A stretch of 64,000 nucleotides of DNA from assembly GCF_000143415.4 (NCBI RefSeq), contig NW_003314342.1:206074-270073 (forward strand). The letters are read 5' to 3'. The number at the start of each line of letters is the position of its first letter. Position 1 is the first letter of the stretch. This document shows, in pieces, positions 1 to 7,624 of this stretch. The position numbers and the translations under genes were made by a program. Source of the DNA: Selaginella moellendorffii (taxonomy: Eukaryota; Streptophyta; Lycopodiopsida; Selaginellales; Selaginellaceae). The notes beneath the pieces are model-generated. The model made no database searches and was not told the DNA's origin. It saw only the letters and a program-made list of their open reading frames with translations.

Positions 1-620
1 GTGAACAGAAGAATCATATTCTTATCAATATTTCTTCTTTCTGCTCCAAGTATTATAGGTCAAGTCGCGGAGGTAATGGAGAAGTTGGTTTGCCACGAGA
101 GACTTTTAATTCAAAGAGTGTTGGAAACAAAGGTATGCTCTCGATCTGCGTCCCAGTGATCGATTAGATCCAATCTTTTGTTAAAGTAAATATAATATAC
201 GACCATAATATTAACAGACTTCGTCAAATCGAGAAGGAAGAAAACAAGATTGGAAAGCTTTTTTTCCATATTACCTCGTCGTACTTAGGAAACCAAGTTG
301 TCAACGAATTTGATCCTTCCCAAGACCAAGTCTCCAAGTAAAATCCGCGCGTCAACCGCTGCCAAAAAACCACGAGGAAACTTTCTCGGTTGTTATAGAG
401 AGACTCCCTCTTCTATCCAGAGGATCCGCAAAGACTCGTTGTTCTTTTTACTTGCAGTAGCAGTGTGTTCAGAGGTAGGATCTGGTCCAGCTACAATTCG
501 GACTTATCTAAGTCTTGACGTGTACACAGTAGCACCCAGGAGGTAGTACCCAGGAGGCAGATTTGAATCTGATCTCTTTTCCAGACTAAGTCTAGCTAAC
601 ACGATTGCTCGGTCGTTGCA
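1..620 (+). repeat. Decayed upstream unit of the peptide-gene array
   Basis: The first 50 bases match blocks near 2541 and 6546 that follow the later peptide genes. Bases 210-370 match the regions upstream of the genes at 1.89 and 5.83 kb, including the shared block GATCCTTCCCAAGACCAA at about 312. The block is followed here by degraded leader-like sequence with no signal peptide or Cys module. I read this as the tail of a preceding unit plus a promoter whose coding part is lost. Confidence 0.55.
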
Positions 621-627
621 AGGGGCG

Positions 628-636
628 TATATATAA
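628..636 (+). promoter_or_regulatory. TATA box of the first peptide gene
   Basis: TATATATAA lies 88 bases before the ATG at 724. It sits in a GC-rich context and is preceded by GCTCGGTCGTTGCAAGGG, which recurs before the copies at 4.37 and 5.83 kb. Confidence 0.6.
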
Positions 637-723
637 CGCGCCTCACTCGATCAAGACGAAATCACCACACTTTCACTTCTCTTATAATCCACAGGTTTTA
701 CTCTTAGAGTGGCAGCAATAGCG

Positions 724-918
724 ATGGACAAAATTCGTCTGGCTTGCCTTGGGCTTGTTGCCATGTTTGTGTTGCTCCTGGTAATGGGAGTGGACGTGGG
801 AGGAATCGCAAACGCTGCTGCCCAGCGCTGCCAGTCGGGGTGGTATTGGTATGACAATGGTTGCCACCGTTGCCCGAGGGGTTCGAGCTGGCGCAACAAT
901 CGCTGCTGGAGAAACTGA
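724..918 (+). CDS. Secreted Cys/Trp-rich modular peptide, two modules
   Basis: This predicts a 64-residue precursor. Residues 1-33 form a hydrophobic signal peptide (core GLVAMFVLLLVMGVDVGG) with an Ala-Ala-Ala cleavage site before Gln-Arg-Cys. The basic mature peptide is about 31 residues with four cysteines spaced C-x10-C-x2-C-x10-C. Module 1 contains GWYWYDNG; module 2 is more divergent. The ATG at 724 is the first one after the TATA box; a GTG 15 bases upstream in frame is not a plausible plant start. AATAAA-like polyadenylation signals lie near 1000 and 1038. Mature Gln-1 could become pyroglutamate. The family is unknown to me. An antimicrobial or signalling role is only a guess from size, charge, cysteines and secretion. 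A broken duplicate lies at 4373-4548. Confidence 0.8.
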   Translation: MDKIRLACLGLVAMFVLLLVMGVDVGGIANAAAQRCQSGWYWYDNGCHRCPRGSSWRNNRCWRN

Positions 919-1640
919 AGCCTCTGCTTTTAAGGGTAAGCGCAATTCTCAATTCAACTCGTAATCTCTATGAGTGCATTGCCAGGGTCTGGAAATAAGA
1001 ATAAAAGACACCGGACGGTAACATGTTTGTGTGGAACAAATAAAATTTTTTTTTGTCTTTTTCTTTCTTTTTTTTCTTTTTTGCTTCATCTCGAGAGTTT
1101 TGAGCTCCCGTGGCAATACTTCCTCATCGTCTAGCAACCTTTCTTCTTGGTTTACAAACTAGAAAATTAAGCTTTTTGGATCAATGGCTCATCTTCGTGT
1201 TGGGAATGGAACCCATGTTATGAGACAACCACATGATTTGCAGCTGGAAGTAACTCGCATGATGAAGGCGGCTACGAACGCATTATCGAGCAACATCAGG
1301 TTCGAGATAGTCGGAGGACCTCTTTCTTTTCGATTCGGTGCCACAGATAATCACGCAAGTAGCAGGATGACTCATGCCTCGAGGTGAGACAATCGATGCT
1401 ACTGGCTGATCGCAAATTGATCGACCACGTGGTAGAAGTGATTCCAAACACTCCAGCCAAATTTTCATTAATATCATATATTAAATCGACAATAAGAGCT
1501 GAGGGTGTCTATATACTCGAGCAACTATTGCCTGATAAATCTAACCAGAATTATATAACATTAAAATAGCATTAATAATGAAATTAACATTATATTATAG
1601 AGATATATGAGTGTATACTATTAAGTCGATGTGGAACGAC
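919..1640 (+). repeat. 3' flank of first peptide gene, duplicated downstream
   Basis: It contains the 3' UTR, a T-rich tract at 1047-1082 and non-coding sequence. The whole stretch matches 4549-5500 with insertions and deletions, for example the shared phrase TCTTCGTGTTGGGAATGGAA near 1192 and 4967. It is part of the duplicated unit. I see no gene in it. Confidence 0.65.
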
Positions 1641-1758
1641 GAAAAGCGTATTAGAAAACCAAATTGTCAATAAATCTGATCCTTCCCAAGACCAACCGAT
1701 GAGCCACAAAGTTACCCACAAACAATGCACGTGGAAACTTGCTTCGTCGCAAGGTGAG

Positions 1759-1765
1759 TATATAG
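1759..1765 (+). promoter_or_regulatory. TATA box of the second peptide gene copy
   Basis: TATATAG lies in the context GGTGAGTATATAGATACCCCTC, almost identical to the TATA region at 5691 upstream of the intact duplicate. Confidence 0.55.
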
Positions 1766-1892
1766 ATACCCCTCTCAGGAGAGGTTTCCACAATCTCTCT
1801 TCTAACAGATTCAGTGCTCAGAAGATCTTCGAAGAAGCTCTCTAATGCTTATTTGGTTTCTTGTTCTTTTCGCTTGCAATAGCGGTCCAGCG

Positions 1893-2099
1893 ATGAGGAA
1901 GAGTCAGTTGGTTTGCCTTGGGCTTGTTGCCATGTTTGTGATGATGCTGGCCATGGGAGTGGAAGGGGGAGGAAAGGTTGCTGCCCAGCGCTGCCAGAGA
2001 GGGTGGTACTGGTATTACAATGGTTGTCATGACTGCCCGAAATGCTGGTATTCCAAAGCGGCTGGAGCTGGGCCAATGGCCGCTGCTGGAAAAACTTAG
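1893..2099 (+). pseudogene. Secreted Cys/Trp-rich peptide copy with frameshifted C-terminus
   Basis: From the ATG at 1893 the reading frame gives the family signal peptide (LVAMFVMMLAMGV), Gln-Arg-Cys and a first module GWYWYYNG. After the third cysteine the frame leaves the family pattern. The expected Ser-Gly-Trp-Ser-Trp then Arg-Cys-Trp ending is present in another frame from 2057, so a small indel around 2043-2056 shifted the frame. An in-frame ATG at 1845 would add 16 residues, but the intact duplicate at 5832 has no equivalent, so 1893 is the homologous start. It could still make a 68-residue peptide with an altered tail, so pseudogene status is likely but not certain. Confidence 0.6.
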
Positions 2100-2169
2100 A
2101 TATCCGTAGTCATGCCAAAAGTCTATCAACATCATAATTCGGAAGGTTTTGTTTGAATGATGTAAGATC

Positions 2170-2620
2170 CTCCTAAATCCTAATTAGGATAAAACGATTG
2201 TTTGTGATCTGTTTAATTTCATCTGGAGTAGATTCTTGTCTCCAGTCACGGAGCTTTTCTTGCGTGGCAATTCTTTGGTTGTTATATAGCAAACAGAACA
2301 GCAAGAATTATGTTACTGATCTTTAAGTTTTTTGCGGTATTTGGCCAGCGCTGGTGTTCGGATAAGATAAGAATTGCCTGGTCTGCAAGCTCCAAAAACC
2401 GATCAAGCCAAGAGAATCTGGTGTATGTGGTTTTGTCCTTTAAAGTCCACAGGAATGTACTAACACGAACGCATGTTGTACAAGAGATCAGGCCAAGTTG
2501 GAACAAACGTATTACTAAAAACTATATGATTTATCGAAAGAGTGAACAGAATTACATAGCTAGCCAATGGTCATATTTTTATTCTTTCGTTGGTCCAAGT
2601 CAAACAGTGTAAAAGTCTGT
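2170..2620 (+). repeat. Array spacer block, duplicated at 6160-6620
   Basis: Blocks such as GGTGTTCGGATAAGATA and ATTGCCTGGTCTGCAAG occur here and at about 6366-6400. The end of the block recurs at the very start of the window. It marks the unit boundary of the duplicated two-gene module and shows no coding content. Confidence 0.6.
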
Positions 2621-3270
2621 AAAGAAAAAAACACATTGGTGGCAACACTGCTCTTCTCGACAAGCTCTCACAGCTCTACAGTCGCTTCCAACTGTAACAG
2701 CGTAAATTCCAGCACACCAGACTTTTCAAGGCCTGTGCGAATGCATTGAGAAAGAGGTCTCTGGAAACACCTGCAGTAACGAAGTAATTTAAGACTTTCG
2801 TGCGCTACCGTTTATGAGAAGCACAGCGAGCTCCATGAGCAGCAAAGGACCCCCTACAAACAAAGACATTGAGAAGATGGAAACAAAAACTAAGAGAGAA
2901 ATACCTGTGAGAGTGAGCTCATGCGAGACAAGCACCACAATCCTTCCACGCATAAAATGTAGGCCATGGGAAGGAGTATCGCGCCGCTCCCTCACTCACC
3001 AAAAGAAGCCCTAGAAATCCAAATGCCGCGACCCCCGAGCTTGAGAAGCGATCGCAATCCCACCTTGCGCTTGATCGCTCCTATTCCCGTCTAAAGAACA
3101 AAGAAAAAGATCTGCAATCCTGACCGTTCAAACTCAGCGTTGGCGATTATGCCAAGTGGCAACCGATTTTAACAAATGCAAACCTTAATTGAGTCTTTTC
3201 AAATGGTGGGCGCGAATTGTAATGAAAGACTTTGGCCTGGAGCCGCGCGGTCTTTGTATCTATCCACACA
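2621..3270. other. Intergenic, nothing recognised
   Basis: I see no conserved reading frame, RNA gene or repeat in this stretch. Short open frames overlap on both strands with no domain signal. It separates the first duplicated unit from the gene at 3407. Confidence 0.5.
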
Positions 3271-3280
3271 CTCTCGACGC

Positions 3281-3288
3281 TATATAAA
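3281..3288 (+). promoter_or_regulatory. TATA box of the 3407 peptide gene
   Basis: TATATAAA lies 126 bases before the ATG at 3407. A (TCAA)n-like run (AATCAATCAATCAATCGATT) sits just before the start codon in the leader. Confidence 0.65.
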
Positions 3289-3406
3289 CACCACATCTCT
3301 TACAATCCCCCACACTCTCTCTAGTGCTCCTTTGTTCTTTCGCTTTGGTTTGCTCTTTCTCTCTTCTCCAATTCCAATCAATCAATCAATCGATTGACCG
3401 ATTGCT

Positions 3407-3640
3407 ATGGCAAGCAGCAAGACTCGATTGGTGTGCCTGGGCCTGGTTGTGATGTTTGTGATGCTCCTGGCGGTGGGAGTGGAGGTCGGGGGGATCACCA
3501 AGGCGGTGGCGCAGCGCTGCCGCAGGGGATGGTACTGGAATGGATCTCGCTGCGTGCAATGCAATTGGTACTGGTATGACAACGGCTGCCATCGATGCCA
3601 GCGTGGGTGGCGCTGGAATGGCAGCCGCTGCGTCAATTAA
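3407..3640 (+). CDS. Secreted Cys/Trp-rich modular peptide, three modules
   Basis: This predicts a 77-residue precursor starting MASSKTRLVC. A hydrophobic signal segment (VVMFVMLLAVGVEVGG) ends in Ala-Val-Ala before Gln-Arg-Cys. The mature part has six cysteines in three modules: C-x10-C, x2, C-x8-C, x2, C-x10-C. The middle module lost two residues but keeps the aromatic core NWYWYDNG. Modules 1 and 3 share WNGSRC, so they look like copies of each other. The ATG at 3407 fits the TATA box at 3281. This gene is not part of the duplicated two-gene unit and its flanks are unique. It is intact and has a good promoter, so I expect it to be expressed. Function is unknown. Confidence 0.8.
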   Translation: MASSKTRLVCLGLVVMFVMLLAVGVEVGGITKAVAQRCRRGWYWNGSRCVQCNWYWYDNGCHRCQRGWRWNGSRCVN

Positions 3641-4220
3641 GGAAAGTTTGTGAGTGATCTCTGGGGCCTGGAACCATGGGAGCGAATGTCGAATGGGTGA
3701 AGAAGTACATAGAATAAAACTGTGGCTTCGAAACGGGAATGTTTTGGAGTCCTTGTGTGAAATCTATTCCGATGTTCAGGCTCTGAGATTATCAATGATA
3801 AATATGGTGTGTTTTCTGGAAAGTGGTTGTCGCAGTGTAACGTTCGCAAAATGCATGCATTTTTAATATATAACTTTGCATGCGATTTCATATATTCAGC
3901 CAACAAACTTTCCAACTGTGCAGAGAATGACCAAGAAAATCTTAACATTGACGTACACTAAAATAGAAAGAAAGCCAAATATTGAGATTGAAGAACAGGT
4001 GGTTCTTCAGAAATCTGGAATCAATCTATGCATGGATGTAAAGCGTCCAGCTTTCGGTAACATTATAAATGTAAACACAACAGTTCCAAAAGCAATATAA
4101 ATAGCTAAGTGTTTTTGTTTTGTCAATGAAAAGCTGTTTATTTTGTCCCGAGACTTTGCCATCCTAGTCTCGACGTGGAACTTAAAAGAAGATGCAAAAG
4201 CTCTGGCATGTGACACAGTA
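3641..4220. other. 3' flank and intergenic, nothing recognised
   Basis: The first bases are the 3' UTR of the preceding gene, with AATAAAA near 3713. The remainder is AT-rich and shows no conserved coding frame, RNA gene or repeat that I can identify. Confidence 0.45.
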
Positions 4221-4372
4221 GTCAGGAGGCAAATTTGTCAACGAATCTGATCTCTTTTACAGACGAAGTCTAGCAGTTTTACCACATACGGCACAATTAT
4301 ACACACGGAAATTTGCTCGGTCGTTGCAAGGGACGTATATGAAACGCCCCTCTCAATCGAGACGAAATCATC

Positions 4373-4548
4373 ATTCGTCTGGCTTGCCTTGGGCTTGTTG
4401 CCGTGTTTGTGTTGCTCCTGGTAATGGGAGTGGACGTGGGAGGAATCGCAAACGCTGCTGCCCAGCGATGCCGGAGAGGGTGGACAAAGGTTGCCACCAC
4501 TGCCGAAAGGGTTGGAGCTGGCGCAACAATCGCTGCTGGAGAAACTGA
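4373..4548 (+). pseudogene. Broken duplicate of the 724-918 peptide gene
   Basis: Sequence from 4373 on is nearly identical to the gene at 724 but starts at codon 3 of that gene: a deletion removed the end of the leader and the start codon. The first module is cut by a second deletion after Gly-Trp, which also changes frame, so the signal segment and the second module lie in different frames. The upstream TATA has decayed to TATATGAAA near 4336. The stop and 3' flank are still nearly identical to the parent, so the duplication is fairly recent. Confidence 0.8.
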
Positions 4549-5480
4549 AGTCTCTGCTTTTAAGGGTAAGCGCAATTCTCAATTCAACTCGTAATCTCTA
4601 TGAGTGCATTGCCAGGGTCTGGAAACAAGAATAAAAGACACCGGACTGATGTTTGTATGGAACAAATAAAATATATTTTTGTGTTTCTCTTTTTTCTGTT
4701 TTTTGCTTCATCTCTGGAGACACTGAAACTTCAGGTTTTAAGGGGTAAGTGCAATTCTCAAATCAACTCGTAATTTCTATGATTTCATCATGCTGCACTG
4801 TCAGGGTCTGGAAACAAGAATAAAAGACACTTTGTATCTTGCAGCAATAATAACATACATATAAAACTTTGCTTCATCTCGAGAGTTGTGAGCTCGGGTG
4901 GAATTACTTCGCAAACTTTCTTTGTTTACAAACTAGAAGATTAAGCCTTTTAGATCAATGTCTCATCTTCGTGTTGGGAATGGAACCATGAGATAAAGCC
5001 ACCTGATTTGCTTTACCGAGTAGAGCTTGCATGATGAAGCCGGCCACTGCATTATCGAGCAACATTGGGGGACCTCTTTCGTTTCGCTTGGGTGCCACAG
5101 ATAATCACACAGGTAGCAGGATGACTCATGCCTGGTATCACGAGAGACTTTGCATGATCCAAGTGGAAGGCATGCTTTCTATCTGCTGCGACCCAGCTCC
5201 TGCAAATTGATCGACCACATGGTAGAAGTGATTCCAAACACTCCAACATTATTAGTTGAAATTTCCATTAATATCACATACTAAATCGACAATAAGAGTT
5301 CAGGAACCTCTTGAGAGGGTGTCTATATACTCGCAACCGAGAAAGCATTTCCCGATCTAACTCGTACTTTACAGCAGAAGCAGCAGGGGCGATGAGCAAG
5401 ACCCTGATTTGTTGTTGCACCAAAAAGGTGCAGCAAATTGACTAACATTATATCAACGGCGCTCGTTTTGGAGCTTACTG
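4549..5480 (+). repeat. Duplicated 3' flank with an extra partial copy
   Basis: Bases 4549-4700 repeat the 3' UTR found after 918. Bases of about 4708-4850 repeat the same 3' UTR again, starting with a decayed trace of the last codons (CTGGAGACACTGA compared with CTGGAGAAACTGA). A third two-module gene was therefore present and only its tail survives. The rest matches 1140-1500. Confidence 0.65.
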
Positions 5481-5690
5481 CTACGACAGACTTTGTCAAG
5501 TCGTTGTGGAAGGACGAAAAGGTTATTTTTCCGTATTATTGAGAGTACTACGTACTTAGAAAATCAATTTGTCAACGGATCTGATCCTTCCCAAGACCAA
5601 GTCTAGCGAACGGCGCGCGTCAACCGATGGGACACAAAGTTATCCGCAAACAATGCACGCGGAAATTTGCTCGGTCGTTGCAAGGGCGAG

Positions 5691-5698
5691 TATATAGA
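5691..5698 (+). promoter_or_regulatory. TATA box of the 5832 peptide gene
   Basis: TATATAGA follows GCTCGGTCGTTGCAAGGG and precedes the ATG by about 140 bases. The conserved block GATCCTTCCCAAGACCAA lies further upstream at about 5583. Confidence 0.6.
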
Positions 5699-5831
5699 TA
5701 CCCCTCTCAAGAGAGGGTTCCACAATCTCTCTCCTGGCCATCATCCTGATTCAGTGCTCAAAGATCAGAAGAAGCTCTTTAATAGTTCTGATTTGGTTTC
5801 TTGTTCTTTTCGTCAGTCAAAGTATATAGCA

Positions 5832-6074
5832 ATGGCGATGAGCAAGACTCAGCTGGTTTGCCTTGGGCTTGTTTCCATGTTTGTGATGATGCTGGCCATG
5901 GGAGTGGACATGGGAGGAATCGCAAAGGTTGCTGCGCAGCGCTGTCCGATAGGGTGGTACTGGTATGACAATGGTTGTCACCCCTGCCTGAAAAACTGGT
6001 ATTGGTATGGCGGAAGCTGCCACCGATGCCAGAGCGGCTGGAGCTGGCGCAAAGGCCGCTGCTGGAGAAACTGA
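5832..6074 (+). CDS. Secreted Cys/Trp-rich modular peptide, three modules
   Basis: This predicts an 80-residue precursor. The signal peptide contains GLVSMFVMMLAMGVDMGG and ends Val-Ala-Ala before Gln-Arg-Cys. The mature part is about 45 residues with six cysteines, strictly C-x10-C separated by two residues, three times. Modules carry GWYWYDNG, NWYWYGGS and GWSWRKGR, and the tail is Cys-Trp-Arg-Asn. The frame is open 165 bases upstream, but that part overlaps the TATA box and leader, so the ATG at 5832 is the start. It is the intact partner of the frameshifted copy at 1893 in the duplicated two-gene unit. Function is unknown; secretion and possible disulfide pairing within each module are inferences. 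Confidence 0.8.
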   Translation: MAMSKTQLVCLGLVSMFVMMLAMGVDMGGIAKVAAQRCPIGWYWYDNGCHPCLKNWYWYGGSCHRCQSGWSWRKGRCWRN

Positions 6075-6159
6075 GGACTTTAAGCCCAAACACACCAAGT
6101 ATAAAAAGATATGATGCGATGTAAAAATGTTGTTATTAAACTATTTAACTCATCTCGAG

Positions 6160-6620
6160 AGTTTACTTAGATTCTTGTCTCCAGGCACTGAGCTTTTCCT
6201 GGATGGCAGTTCTTTCGCTCCTTATTTCATGTTGGTGTTGTTACGTAGCAAACGGAACAGCAAGAACAACAGATGCCGTAAACACAAAGATCAATTTACA
6301 GCATCAATTGTTGTCGTAGATCTATACCAGTCTTTTAGTTTTTTGGCGGTGTTTGGCCGGCGCTGGTGTTCGGATAAGATAGGAATTGCCTGGTCTGCAA
6401 GTTCCAAAACCCAACCTGATCAAGCCAAGAAGAAGCAATAATTTCGAGAGAGTCTAAAAGTAATGTATATGTTGTACCAGAGATCAGGCCAAGTTGTGTT
6501 GGAACAAACACAAAATTACTAAAAATTACATGATTCATCCACAGAGTGAACAGAAGAACACGGCTAGCCATATTCTTATCAATATTTCTTCTTTCCATTG
6601 GTCCAAGTCAAGAGCCGCTC
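6160..6620 (+). repeat. Array spacer block, second copy
   Basis: Matches 2170-2620 in the same order with small indels, and its last part matches positions 1-60. It marks the end of the second duplicated unit. No coding content. Confidence 0.6.
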
Positions 6621-6732
6621 AAACAGAAACAAGAGTCTGTACAAAAATCTCCCTGTATATACCGTGTATACACCGTGGCCACAAGTCTATTATAATTGAC
6701 TCTACATGTAATCTCTTCATACTTCTCGGCAC

Positions 6733-6738
6733 TATAAA
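6733..6738 (+). promoter_or_regulatory. TATA box of the six-module peptide gene
   Basis: TATAAA in the context GGCACTATAAATGCC. It overlaps an upstream in-frame ATG at 6738, which therefore cannot lie in the mRNA. This settles the start codon of the next gene at 6855. Confidence 0.7.
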
Positions 6739-6854
6739 TGCCTCCTCGGCCTTCATTGGCATCATCCATCCCAGAAATCAAAGCTTCTCACAGCAAACTT
6801 CTCTCCAAAATCTTTCTCATCTCACTCAACTCAATCAAGAAGAATTCTTCGCTA

Positions 6855-7226
6855 ATGGCAATGGTGGCGAGCTACTCTTCTCGCGTGGCCTTCATTGGAG
6901 TGGTAGTCGTGCTCCTCTTAATCGGCGTGGACGTTGGCAATGGCATCGCAAAGGCCCAGGCACAGAGCTGTCGGTCCGGTTGGCACTGGTCCGGTGGCAA
7001 GTGCATCCAATGCCCGGCCGGGTGGTACTGGTACAATAGCAGGTGTAACCAGTGCCTGTCCGGGTGGTACTGGTACAATGGCAAGTGCAACCAGTGCCAG
7101 TCCGGTTGGTACTGGTACAGTGGTAGCTGCCACCAGTGCCAGTCCGGTTGGTACTGGTACAACAACAGTTGCAACCGGTGCCCATTGGGGCGGAGCTGGA
7201 CTGGTACTGGCTGCTCCAAGAACTGA
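6855..7226 (+). CDS. Secreted Cys/Trp-rich modular peptide, six modules
   Basis: This predicts a 123-residue precursor. The start at 6855 (a second ATG at 6861 is equally possible) is chosen because the open frame upstream runs through the TATA box. The signal segment AFIGVVVVLLLIGVDVG ends Ala-Gln-Ala before Gln-Ser-Cys. The mature part holds twelve cysteines in six perfectly spaced 14-residue modules, C-x10-C-x2. Modules 2-5 carry the core GWYWY, module 1 has GWHW, and the last is degenerate (GRSW). At DNA level the middle modules are near-identical 42-bp repeats, so the number has grown by tandem duplication. It is the most expanded member of the cluster. No related family comes to mind; a wall-binding or antimicrobial repeat peptide is speculation. 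Confidence 0.82.
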   Translation: MAMVASYSSRVAFIGVVVVLLLIGVDVGNGIAKAQAQSCRSGWHWSGGKCIQCPAGWYWYNSRCNQCLSGWYWYNGKCNQCQSGWYWYSGSCHQCQSGWYWYNNSCNRCPLGRSWTGTGCSKN

Positions 7227-7624
7227 GGAAGAAATTTACCATTATTCCACATGGTAAAAAGAGATTATATGGTGTGTGCTTTGTTCTTTGTTTGTGTGAC
7301 TGGATTTCGTTTTTTTACTGTGTGTCGAAGTAAATAATGCCAAGGTTGTTTGGCAGAGTTTGATATCTTTTGTCTATTCGCTCTTTAAGAAATTTACCTT
7401 GTTTTATCCTTCGCGCTCTAAAGACGTAGACGATATCTTGGTAAATATTTCCAGGGTTTTTCGATGATGCTCGTCGAGGAGCGCCACTGGGAATCCGCGC
7501 GGCGCGGCGCGGCGAGCTGGATGCGCCGGATCGAGCGCCAGCGATTGATTCCCGTGGAATGCAGGTCCCGGGAGCTCGATCGGCTAATGCTGCCGGCAAC
7601 CCTAGGAGAGGGCGGTGATTTCAA

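Noticed and set aside
298-546. 82-codon plus-strand open frame as a gene
   Set aside because: It covers a decayed promoter/leader duplicated elsewhere in the array and has no domain, and its first codon is not ATG.
6738-6855. Upstream ATG at 6738 as start of the six-module gene
   Set aside because: It overlaps the TATA box, so it lies before any plausible transcription start, and it would bury the signal peptide.
724-7226. Classical plant defensin, snakin or hevein identity for the peptides
   Set aside because: Cysteine spacing C-x10-C-x2 repeated does not match the CxxxC/GxC defensin, 12-Cys snakin or hevein patterns.
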